DNA of 5,117 nucleotides from an uncultured Eubacteriales bacterium (GTDB taxonomy: Bacteria > Bacillota > Clostridia > Oscillospirales > CAG-382), in the NCBI GenBank assembly GCA_934444485.1, contig CAKSCN010000162.1, positions 1-5,117 of the forward strand. The letters run 5' to 3'. Both the position numbers and the translations under genes were made by a program. Shown one piece after another: positions 1 to 4,870 of this stretch. The notes beneath the pieces are model-generated. The model had not been told where the DNA came from. It saw only the letters and a program-made list of their open reading frames with translations, and ran no database searches. Positions within the stretch are counted from its first letter, which is position 1. The number at the start of each line of letters is the position of its first letter.

Positions 1-666
1 GCCCCAGAGGTTTGCGGTGCGGGTCTGACCGTTGAGCTTGTGATATGTAGTTCCCACGCAGTACTTCGGCTTGTAGTTATTCATCATCCAGAGCGTGAGG
101 TCGAGAGAATGCGTTCCGATATCGATAAGCGGACCGCCGCCCTGCTCATACTCGTTGAGGAATACTCCCCATGTCGGAACGGCTCTTCTTCTTATCGCAA
201 ACGCCTTTGCAAAATATATATCGCCGAGGTTGCCGTCGTCAACGTACTCCTTGGCAAACTGGTTTTCCGCCGCCTGTCTGTTCTGGTAGCCTATCGAGAG
301 CTTCTTGCCGGTTCTCTTTGCGGCGTCGAGCATCTTCTTCGCCTCGGCAGAGTTAATCGCCATGGGCTTCTCGCACATTACGTGCTTTCCTGCCTCGAGT
401 GCGTCCACGGTGATGAAGCTGTGGCTTCTGTTCGGTGTGCAGACGTGTACGACGTCAATCGACTTGTCCGCAAGAAGCTCCTTGTAGTCGGTGTAGTGCT
501 TTGCGTCGGGAGTGCCGAAATCCTTCGCCGCCTTGACAGCTTTTTCCTCGACGATATCGCAGAAGGCGACCATTTCAACCTCTTTGATTTTCTTGAGCGA
601 GGGCATATGCTTGCCGTTTGCAATGCCGCCGCAGCCGATAATTCCTATTCTAAGTTTTTCAGCCAT
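1..666 (-). CDS. Gfo/Idh/MocA-family NAD(P)-dependent oxidoreductase, N-terminal 222 residues (3' end beyond window)
   Basis: The reading frame is open from an ATG at 666 down to base 1, giving 222 codons with no stop, so the C-terminus lies outside the window. The Rossmann dinucleotide motif GIIGCGGIA is at residues 8-16. The EKP signature (99-101, in HVMCEKPMA) carries the family's conserved lysine K100. The second-domain motif GGGPLIDIGTHSLDL is at 176-190, with the usual Asp182 and His186. These show a cytosolic sugar, inositol or amino-sugar type dehydrogenase; members run about 330-400 aa. The substrate cannot be read from the sequence. The start is fixed by GGAGG at 672-676, five bases upstream. 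It lies downstream of the ytvI-like gene on the same strand, 140 bp away, with its own promoter. No terminator is seen between the two, so some read-through is possible. Confidence 0.95.
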   Translation of the reverse strand, partial: MAEKLRIGIIGCGGIANGKHMPSLKKIKEVEMVAFCDIVEEKAVKAAKDFGTPDAKHYTDYKELLADKSIDVVHVCTPNRSHSFITVDALEAGKHVMCEKPMAINSAEAKKMLDAAKRTGKKLSIGYQNRQAAENQFAKEYVDDGNLGDIYFAKAFAIRRRAVPTWGVFLNEYEQGGGPLIDIGTHSLDLTLWMMNNYKPKYCVGTTYHKLNGQTRTANLWG

Positions 667-696
667 AATGACCTCCGGTTTTCCGTTTTGGGTATT

Positions 697-719
697 GGCA
701 CGGGAGAAAAATCCATGCC
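697..719 (-). promoter_or_regulatory. Leader hairpin / inverted repeat at the 5' end of the oxidoreductase mRNA
   Basis: On the minus strand GGCATGG (719-713) can pair with CCGTGCC (703-697) as a 7-bp stem with one U-G pair and a 9-nt loop. It begins almost at the predicted transcription start (about 720). No U-tract follows, so it is not an intrinsic terminator. It could be an operator for a repressor or a 5' stabilising stem; the sequence does not decide between them. Confidence 0.4.
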
Positions 720-726
720 TGTTATG

Positions 727-755
727 ATTTTATCATACCGGAGTCACTTTTTCAA
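727..755 (-). promoter_or_regulatory. Predicted sigma-A promoter of the oxidoreductase gene
   Basis: Reading the minus strand, TTGAAA (755-750) and TAAAAT (732-727) are separated by 17 bp. Each matches five of six consensus bases. The predicted start near 720 gives a leader of about 54 nt that ends in the GGAGG ribosome binding site at 676-672. Confidence 0.65.
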
Positions 756-806
756 GGTTTTTCCGAAAGTCGAAGTGTTTTTTTACAAACTGTACAAATT
801 TCTGCG

Positions 807-1895
807 TTAAACGGCGTCGTTATTTTCGGAAACTGTACTTTCGGTGTGCGCAGTCAGTGCCGACTTCAGTGCGATAACGGCAAACGGTCCGAGGAATATC
901 CCCGAAAAGCCGAACAGCTTCACGCCGACATACATACCGATGAGCGTGAGCGGAGGGTAAAGCCCTATGCTCTTTCCGACAATCCTCGGCTCTGCGACCT
1001 GTCTTACGAAGGATATGACGATGTAGAGAGCGAGTATGCCGACTCCCATGTAAGAATCGCCGAGGAGAAACGACGCCGCCGACCACGGCAGAAGCACCGT
1101 ACCCGTTCCGAGGACGGGAAGTATGTCAACTATCGCAATTATCACCGAAAGGCTCAGCGAATACGGAACTTTCAGCAGAGAAAAACCGACATATAACTCG
1201 GTGAAGGTGATAGTGAGAATTAAAAGGTAGGCTTTCAAATACTTAAACATCGCCCGAGCCATCCGCCTTTTTGTTTTGCCTGCGGCGTCCGCAACCTTTT
1301 TCGGCACAAGCGACACAAAGAACGCACATATTTTATCGAGATCCGCCGCAAAATAGAAAGAGGAAACAAGCGTCATCGCCGCAAACACAAGGCACTGCGG
1401 AACACACCGTGCAGCACCGGCCGCAGCCTCGCCGAGCCGCGAAGTAACAACCGGCGCAATCTCCGCAAGCACCGCCGCAAGCTTATCCGACTGTTCAAGG
1501 TGCGGAAACGCAAAGTACGGGATAAACGACGAAAGTCTGTCGGCGATTTCGGTTATCTTTCCGTTGACAACCGCATACAAATCCGAATGCTCTCCGAGGT
1601 AGGTATACACCGAGACAAGCTCCGACACCGCTCTGCGGCAGAGAAACACAACCGCCGCCGTAATAAGCGCAAGTATTACCGCAACCGCAACAGTCGCCGC
1701 CGTCTTTTCCGGCATTCTCGAGCGTGCGCATATATACCGCTTTATCGGGCGTGTCGCAAATGCCGTAAAAAGCGCAATCGCAAACGGCAGAAACAGCACC
1801 GCCACGTATTTCAGAAACACGTATACCGCCGCCGCAGTGAGAAGCGCCGCAGATATGTAAAGCACCGCTTTTTTGCAGGTCTCTTCAAATGTCAT
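807..1895 (-). CDS. ytvI: AI-2E-family transporter, YtvI-like sporulation integral membrane protein
   Basis: This 362-aa polytopic membrane protein has the usual length for the AI-2E (PF01594) superfamily. Hydrophobic segments lie at about 10-28, 31-48, 67-86, 165-185, 221-240, 246-271, 281-299 and 315-342. The long soluble stretch at about 90-160 is typical of the family. The family motif DILPVLGTGTVLLPW is at 257-271. The segment AEPRIVGKSIGLYPPLTL (301-318), followed by GVKLFGFSGIFLGP (324-337), is characteristic of the YtvI branch linked to endospore formation in Bacillota. Its transported substrate is not established; family members elsewhere act as AI-2 exporters or Na+/H+ antiporters. 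The start at 1895 is supported by AAGGGGAG at 1902-1909, with GGAG six bases upstream of the ATG. The same-strand oxidoreductase gene follows after 140 bp. The symbol is by family resemblance only. Confidence 0.88.
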   Translation of the reverse strand: MTFEETCKKAVLYISAALLTAAAVYVFLKYVAVLFLPFAIALFTAFATRPIKRYICARSRMPEKTAATVAVAVILALITAAVVFLCRRAVSELVSVYTYLGEHSDLYAVVNGKITEIADRLSSFIPYFAFPHLEQSDKLAAVLAEIAPVVTSRLGEAAAGAARCVPQCLVFAAMTLVSSFYFAADLDKICAFFVSLVPKKVADAAGKTKRRMARAMFKYLKAYLLILTITFTELYVGFSLLKVPYSLSLSVIIAIVDILPVLGTGTVLLPWSAASFLLGDSYMGVGILALYIVISFVRQVAEPRIVGKSIGLYPPLTLIGMYVGVKLFGFSGIFLGPFAVIALKSALTAHTESTVSENNDAV

Positions 1896-1950
1896 TTGTA
1901 TCTCCCCTTTCTCTCGGTTATGTAATTATTAACCTTCCGGGGAGCGTTTA

Positions 1951-2043
1951 AACACACACCACGGCGGCTGTCTCAAAAGCTCCGAAAGCGCCGGTGTTTT
2001 GCCGAGCCGAAGCGTCCTCATGCGCCGCTGACCGTTTTGTCAT
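1951..2043. other. GC-rich intergenic island with an imperfect dyad and a 31-codon minus-strand micro-ORF
   Basis: Hand counting gives 54 G+C in the 90 bases at 1951-2040, against 32 in the 100 bases at 2041-2140, so this is a sharp local rise. ACACCACGGCGGCT (1956-1969) pairs imperfectly, with bulges, with AGCGCCGGTGT (1987-1997). On the minus strand an ATG at 2043 opens a 31-codon frame that stops at 1948-1950, but no ribosome binding site precedes it. If the ytvI-like gene is transcribed from upstream of this island, the island lies in its leader. It could be a leader RNA structure, a small dispersed repeat or a remnant. Confidence 0.35.
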
Positions 2044-2208
2044 AATTTCACATTTTACAGTGTTTTTCATCTTTTATTAAGAAAAACAGCGATAATTTGA
2101 CCCGCATTTGCGGCAACATCACCCAATATCGAATTATTGTTTAGTAAATCGTTAATAGTGGTCATATTATTATCACAGAAAAATAACAGAAATGGACAAA
2201 AAATGATA
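2044..2208. other. AT-rich intergenic spacer without a recognisable gene
   Basis: This is the middle of the 519-bp gap between the divergent ytvI-like and MBL-fold genes. I find no supported coding frame. The only small structure noted is a 4-bp stem with a tetraloop, CCGC-ATTT-GCGG, at 2102-2113. Its role is unknown. Confidence 0.6.
2052..2080 (-). promoter_or_regulatory. Weak candidate promoter for the ytvI-like gene
   Basis: On the minus strand TTAATA (2080-2075) and TAAAAT (2057-2052) are 17 bp apart; the -35 box matches only four of six consensus bases. It would give a leader of about 150 nt spanning the GC-rich island. The region is AT-rich, so a chance match is quite possible. I saw no better candidate nearer the gene. 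Confidence 0.3.
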
Positions 2209-2237
2209 TTGAACTAATACTCACGATTTGATATAAT
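2209..2237 (+). promoter_or_regulatory. Predicted strong sigma-A promoter for the MBL-fold gene
   Basis: TTGAAC (2209-2214; four of six consensus bases) and a perfect TATAAT (2232-2237) are 17 bp apart. The predicted start is near 2244, at the edge of the 8-bp palindrome CAATATTG (2244-2251). The gene's ATG is at 2415, so the transcript would carry an unusually long leader of about 170 nt. Confidence 0.75.
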
Positions 2238-2359
2238 ACATTACAATATTGCAAAATACGCAAAAAACAGCATGAATTCGATGCATTATGTCCGTTTTCG
2301 TCAAACAGCTTCGTTTTTCGCACAACTAAAAAGCGCAAAATGACGGCGTCTGCGGCGCA

Positions 2360-2389
2360 ACGGCAAAAACACATTGGCAATGCAGCCGT
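2360..2389 (+). promoter_or_regulatory. Possible stem-loop in the leader just upstream of the ribosome binding site
   Basis: ACGGC (2360-2364) is perfectly complementary to GCCGT (2385-2389) across a 20-nt loop. The loop contains the odd palindrome CATTG-G-CAATG (2372-2382). It sits 10 nt upstream of the GGAGGAGG at 2400. I do not recognise any known riboswitch class. It may be a translational control element or a protein-binding dyad, or it may be chance. Confidence 0.25.
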
Positions 2390-2399
2390 AAAAATATCG

Positions 2400-2407
2400 G
2401 GAGGAGG
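2400..2407 (+). promoter_or_regulatory. Ribosome binding site fixing the start of the MBL-fold gene
   Basis: GGAGGAGG lies seven bases before the ATG at 2415. It decides in favour of that start over an in-frame ATG at 2340, which has no such site. Confidence 0.9.
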
Positions 2408-2414
2408 AACACAA

Positions 2415-3233
2415 ATGCCCAAGTACAAGAACAATTTCAACACCGAATACACCCTGAAAAATATCGGTGCGGAAAATTCTGCGTCTCTCGGCATTGTGAT
2501 TACCTCGAACGACGGTCAGTGCTTCGTAATCGACGGCGGAGCCGCTTCCAATGCCGAGAGACTCGCAAATCATCTCATCTCCGAATGCGGCGGAAAGGTT
2601 GATGCGTGGTTTATCACCTGCCCCCACCCGGAATCCGCAGGTGCGCTTCTCAAGATACTCCGCACAAAATCGGGAACGGTAAAGGTTGACCGCATAATCT
2701 ACTCTCACATTATCCCGGACGAGGTCGAGAAATACGACGGTGTTCTTGCGGCGTTTGCCGAGAATTTCAACATAACCGTCAGAAGCTCAAAGTGCAGAAA
2801 GCTCGACGTCGAAGCGGACGACAGAATAAAGCTCGGTCACGCTCTCGTGCGTGTTTTCAAGGCGTCCGACCTCACCGACGACATAACCGACGATTTCGTC
2901 GCAAACTCCGGCGTTGCCTACAAATTCACGCTCTGCAAGACCTCTCTTCTCTTTCTCGGAAGCATCGGCACGCAAGCGGGAACCGTCATACTCGAAAACT
3001 ACAAGGATGAGCTTGCCTGCGACTATTTGCAGATACCCACGGGAAAGAAGCATCTCCCGGACGGCATATACAGTCTCGCCAACCCCGAAACCTGTCTGTG
3101 GTTCGTCACGGCGGAGGACTGGGAAAATGATGCCGAAACCGTGCGCACACGCAGTCTCATCACCTCGCTCGGAGTCACGGACAACCGTGTATCATCTTTG
3201 GACGGTATCGGAACAATTGAAATAAAGTACTGA
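2415..3233 (+). CDS. Metallo-beta-lactamase-fold (ComEC C-terminal-like) protein with degenerate metal site
   Basis: This is a 272-aa soluble protein with no signal peptide or membrane segment. The layout follows standalone ComEC-like MBL-fold proteins. A strand ends in FVIDGG (37-42), a helix follows, then WFITCPHPESAGAL (65-78) occupies the place of the usual THxHxDHxGGL. VAYKFTLCKTSLLFLGS (167-183) stands where the family reads a hydrophobic strand ending in TGD, and LQIPTGKKH (205-213) stands where HHG is expected. So the first His is Cys69, the Asp is Glu73, the third His is Ser74, the GD aspartate is Ser183 and the HHG histidines are absent; only His71 remains. I infer that catalysis with the usual di-metal site is lost, leaving a binding, regulatory or structural role. 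It stands alone with its own promoter, a long leader and a terminator eight bases after the stop. Fold assignment is moderately sure; function is unknown. Confidence 0.8.
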   Translation: MPKYKNNFNTEYTLKNIGAENSASLGIVITSNDGQCFVIDGGAASNAERLANHLISECGGKVDAWFITCPHPESAGALLKILRTKSGTVKVDRIIYSHIIPDEVEKYDGVLAAFAENFNITVRSSKCRKLDVEADDRIKLGHALVRVFKASDLTDDITDDFVANSGVAYKFTLCKTSLLFLGSIGTQAGTVILENYKDELACDYLQIPTGKKHLPDGIYSLANPETCLWFVTAEDWENDAETVRTRSLITSLGVTDNRVSSLDGIGTIEIKY

Positions 3234-3243
3234 AAGCAAGCGA

Positions 3244-3277
3244 CTGCCCCTTCAAAAAGGCAGCCGTTCTTTTGTTT
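3244..3277 (+). terminator. Intrinsic terminator of the MBL-fold gene
   Basis: CTGCC (3244-3248) pairs with GGCAG (3259-3263) around a 10-nt loop and is followed by the T-rich stretch TTCTTTTGTTT (3267-3277). It begins 10 bases after the TGA stop. The stem is short but the placement is right. Confidence 0.65.
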
Positions 3278-3296
3278 ATATGCCGCATTTACGGTG

Positions 3297-3335
3297 AAAA
3301 AAGAGTCCCCGTTCGGTGTTGTCCGTTCGGAGACT
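3297..3335 (-). terminator. Intrinsic terminator of the histidine phosphatase gene
   Basis: On the minus strand AGTCTCCG (3335-3328) pairs with CGGGGACT (3311-3304) in eight pairs including one U-G. Inside, an AA/AA internal loop leads to a further CGG/CCG stem. The hairpin is followed by C and six Ts (3302-3297). It starts 10 bases after the gene's stop codon. Read on the plus strand the U-G pair becomes a C-A mismatch and no T-run of this kind follows directly, so the orientation is clear. Confidence 0.85.
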
Positions 3336-3345
3336 TTTGCATTTT

Positions 3346-4062
3346 TCAGATTTTTACGCCGTTGTTATAGCGAAGCGGCATTCCCTCACGGTAAAGGTGC
3401 GAGTCGTTCGAGAGCTGGAGAAGTTTCGGGTACACCGTTTCCTTTTTTTCGTCGAAGTATATGACGCTCATACTCGAGTGCGACAGTTCGAAGCGTGAGC
3501 AGAACAGCGGATACGGAACGTCGAGGACGGTACTCAAAAAGATTTTGCCTACGCCCTCATGCGCAAAAACGGCAATGCGTCTCTCGTCGCCTGTTTCGCT
3601 GACGCCTCCCGTGCGGTGATAACAGCCGTTCCCTGCGTCGTGCTCATAGCCGAGGTCACGGAACAGCTCCGACACCTTTTCGGCGAAAAACTTCTCTCCC
3701 TCTCTTACCTTCATGCCGTCGAAGCACTCGTGTTCGCTCCAGCGTCTGCCGAGATCGAGCATTGACTCGGAGTTTAAAATTTTAATGTATTCGTCGTTTT
3801 GATATATCCACATTTTATCAAGCCAAAAGTAACTGCCGGCGACTTTTTCGTTGAGCCAATCGGTCATAATCGGCTCTTTGCCGCACTTTTCGAGGGTCGG
3901 TTTTGCGGTGAGGTACGCACGGTTTGAGGTCGAGACGTAAATGCGGTCAAAATCGACGTCGGCAAGTCTTTTTGAGAGAGCCTCCGCCTGCTTTTCGCCC
4001 TGCTCCGTGAGTGAGTCGGGAGTATATATCGGGTCGCCGTGGCGTATGTAGTAGAGTAACAT
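3346..4062 (-). CDS. Histidine phosphatase (phosphoglycerate mutase-like) family protein
   Basis: This 238-aa cytosolic protein belongs to the histidine phosphatase superfamily, branch 1. The catalytic RHG is at residues 7-9 (nucleophile His8) and the second phosphate-pocket arginine is R48 in STSNRAYLTA. A likely acid residue is Glu72. The second catalytic histidine is His168 in VFAHEGVGK. All key residues are present, so it is probably an active phosphatase or mutase; the substrate cannot be told from sequence. Residues 143-160 form a polar, Gly-rich insertion before the second His strand. An upstream in-frame ATG at 4095 would add 11 residues but lies inside the promoter. The ATG at 4062, eight bases after AGGAA, is therefore preferred and puts RHG at the usual distance from the N-terminus. 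It is a single-gene unit with its own promoter and terminator. Confidence 0.9.
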   Translation of the reverse strand: MLLYYIRHGDPIYTPDSLTEQGEKQAEALSKRLADVDFDRIYVSTSNRAYLTAKPTLEKCGKEPIMTDWLNEKVAGSYFWLDKMWIYQNDEYIKILNSESMLDLGRRWSEHECFDGMKVREGEKFFAEKVSELFRDLGYEHDAGNGCYHRTGGVSETGDERRIAVFAHEGVGKIFLSTVLDVPYPLFCSRFELSHSSMSVIYFDEKKETVYPKLLQLSNDSHLYREGMPLRYNNGVKI

Positions 4063-4070
4063 TCTGACAC

Positions 4071-4075
4071 TTCCT
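4071..4075 (-). promoter_or_regulatory. Ribosome binding site fixing the histidine phosphatase start
   Basis: AGGAA (4075-4071 on the minus strand) lies eight bases before the ATG at 4062, within a predicted leader of only about 17 nt. Confidence 0.75.
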
Positions 4076-4085
4076 TTCCGGACGT

Positions 4086-4114
4086 ATTGTAGCATAAATC
4101 TTCGGCGGTGTCAA
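4086..4114 (-). promoter_or_regulatory. Strong sigma-A promoter of the histidine phosphatase gene
   Basis: On the minus strand a perfect TTGACA (4114-4109) and TACAAT (4091-4086; five of six) are separated by 17 bp. Transcription should begin near 4079. This places the alternative ATG at 4095 inside the promoter. Confidence 0.85.
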
Positions 4115-4123
4115 GAAGCACCG
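4106..4123. promoter_or_regulatory. Inverted repeat overlapping the -35 box (possible operator)
   Basis: CGGTG (4106-4110) and CACCG (4119-4123) are perfect 5-bp inverted arms with an 8-bp spacer, and they cover the -35 hexamer of the phosphatase promoter. Placement suits repressor binding. On the plus strand the same dyad is followed by TATACTTTTT and could also act as a weak terminator, though no plus-strand gene ends here. Confidence 0.35.
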
Positions 4124-4193
4124 TATACTTTTTCGGCGTTAAGGAGTATTTCTTTCGGAGAATTCGGCAGTCTATAATGATATTTTACCGCCG

Positions 4194-4550
4194 TCAGTCC
4201 TGCGCCAATATCCGTGTATTATCGTTCTGAATGACGTTTTTGAATTTTTCACCGTCAATTACACAGTTTTCCAAAACATCGTTAATATCGGAATACCATC
4301 CTATCAATTCGTATCTGTCGCAAAAGGGGTAGGACTCTTTCTTGCAAACCATCTCGTAAACGCAGAATTCTCCCTGTTTTCCGTTTGGTAAAACCGGCTT
4401 CTCTTTTTCAAACATCGGTCCTGTCTGAAATCTGTAAATCTTTCCGTTATACTCAAATTCAAGCCCCAACCACTTATCCTCCGACGGATTCCAAAAACCG
4501 CAATACTGCAACGTGAACTCGTTTAAATCCTTGTACTCGTTAATTCTCAT
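4194..4550 (-). CDS. Small protein of unknown function (118 aa)
   Basis: I do not recognise a named family. The protein is soluble and aromatic-rich, with no signal peptide or membrane segment. The most motif-like part is YCGFWNPSEDKWLGLEFEY (16-34), continuing GKIYRFQTGPM (36-46). It suggests a small beta-rich domain, and the C-terminal VIDGEKFKNVI (97-107) looks like a closing strand-helix. Such compact acidic proteins are sometimes immunity or antitoxin partners, but no toxin gene is adjacent and I do not claim this. The start at 4550 is preceded by GAGGAGG (4568-4562) at an 11-base spacing, which is long. Seven of eight leucine codons are TTA/TTG, against two of 25 in the MBL-fold gene, so composition differs from the neighbours. 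A possible leader ORF overlaps its start codon. No clear terminator follows. Confidence 0.8.
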   Translation of the reverse strand: MRINEYKDLNEFTLQYCGFWNPSEDKWLGLEFEYNGKIYRFQTGPMFEKEKPVLPNGKQGEFCVYEMVCKKESYPFCDRYELIGWYSDINDVLENCVIDGEKFKNVIQNDNTRILAQD

Positions 4551-4618
4551 CTCAGATTGAACCTCCTCTTTACGGTTATTCTTCGTAACTGCCGCATTCG
4601 GCTTTTTCGCAGCGGCAT
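4547..4618 (-). CDS. Possible 23-codon basic leader ORF overlapping the start of the 118-aa gene
   Basis: On the minus strand an ATG at 4618 is preceded by GGGAG (4627-4623) at a 4-base spacing. It opens a 23-codon frame whose TGA overlaps the next gene's ATG as ATGA (4550-4547), the classic arrangement for translational coupling. The peptide has 10 Arg/Lys out of 23 (RKSRMR near the start, VKRRF near the end). Part of that basic character simply comes from reading through the AGGAGG of the next gene, so the frame may be fortuitous. It could be a regulatory upstream ORF. Confidence 0.3.
   Translation of the reverse strand: MPLRKSRMRQLRRITVKRRFNLR
4590..4617 (-). promoter_or_regulatory. Hairpin in the leader of the 118-aa gene
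   Basis: TGCCGC (minus strand, 4617-4612) pairs perfectly with GCGGCA (4595-4590) around a 16-nt loop. The left arm begins in the ATG of the candidate leader ORF, so the fold could hide that start. No U-tract follows, so it is not a standard terminator. Confidence 0.4.
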
Positions 4619-4634
4619 AAATCTCCCTTTTATT

Positions 4635-4663
4635 ATGTTATCGGCTGACCTTCGTTATTTCAA
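4635..4663 (-). promoter_or_regulatory. Candidate promoter of the 118-aa gene
   Basis: On the minus strand TTGAAA (4663-4658) and TAACAT (4640-4635; four of six) are 17 bp apart. The predicted start is near 4628, just before the leader ORF's ribosome binding site. It is the best candidate in the gap, but weak. Confidence 0.35.
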
Positions 4664-4724
4664 CCCTAATTTGTAAACGTTGTCAATTAATAAAAAATTT
4701 CCGCTTTCTGTTCAAAATGCTAAC

Positions 4725-4746
4725 GGCGACACATCCAATATTCGCC
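4725..4746. repeat. Short inverted repeat upstream of the hisS promoter
   Basis: GGCGA (4725-4729) and TCGCC (4742-4746) are perfect arms with a 12-bp spacer, ending 46 bp before the hisS -35 box, in otherwise AT-rich spacer DNA between two divergent genes. It could be a regulator site for either gene or chance. The rest of 4664-4792 shows nothing I can identify. Confidence 0.2.
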
Positions 4747-4792
4747 AAAAAATCATTTCGGAAAGTCTTACGTTTCAAATTCTCAAAAAAAC

Positions 4793-4821
4793 TTGACAAC
4801 CGCCCCGTGTCGTGATATAAT
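4793..4821 (+). promoter_or_regulatory. Perfect-consensus sigma-A promoter of hisS
   Basis: TTGACA (4793-4798) and TATAAT (4816-4821) both match consensus exactly and are 17 bp apart. The predicted start is near 4828, giving a leader of about 43 nt, far too short for a T-box. Confidence 0.92.
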
Positions 4822-4857
4822 ATGATGAATTATAGTGTAACCGTGCGAAAACAAGCA

Positions 4858-4862
4858 AAGGA
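4858..4862 (+). promoter_or_regulatory. Ribosome binding site fixing the hisS start
   Basis: AAGGA lies eight bases before the ATG at 4871. An in-frame ATG at 4862 overlaps this site and has no site of its own, so 4871 is preferred. Confidence 0.75.
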
Positions 4863-4870
4863 TGATAAAA

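Noticed and set aside
667..806. Terminator between the ytvI-like and oxidoreductase genes
   Set aside because: I looked for a GC stem followed by a T-run on the minus strand and found none. The only hairpin (697-719) lacks a T-tract and lies downstream of the oxidoreductase promoter.
40..810. Plus-strand 256-codon open frame
   Set aside because: It is antisense to the oxidoreductase gene, whose minus-strand translation carries clear family motifs. It lacks a ribosome binding site and reads as low-complexity shadow sequence.
807..1895. Calling the membrane protein an AI-2 (quorum signal) transporter
   Set aside because: The superfamily name does not establish the substrate, and the C-terminal motifs fit the YtvI sporulation branch better.
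1500..1925. Plus-strand 141-codon Arg/Lys-rich frame
   Set aside because: It is a shadow of the minus-strand ytvI-like gene. The basic composition is what antisense reading of its GCN/CTC-rich codons gives, and there is no ribosome binding site.
1948..2043. 31-codon minus-strand ORF as a real gene
   Set aside because: There is no ribosome binding site upstream of the ATG and no recognisable family. It is kept only as part of the GC-rich island observation.
2340..2414. N-terminal extension of the MBL-fold protein from the ATG at 2340
   Set aside because: No ribosome binding site is present at 2340, and the extension would run through GGAGGAGG seven bases before the ATG at 2415, which is the better start.
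4063..4095. N-terminal extension of the histidine phosphatase from the ATG at 4095
   Set aside because: That ATG lies between the -35 and -10 boxes of the gene's promoter, so it would not be transcribed. RHG also falls at the usual position with the 4062 start.
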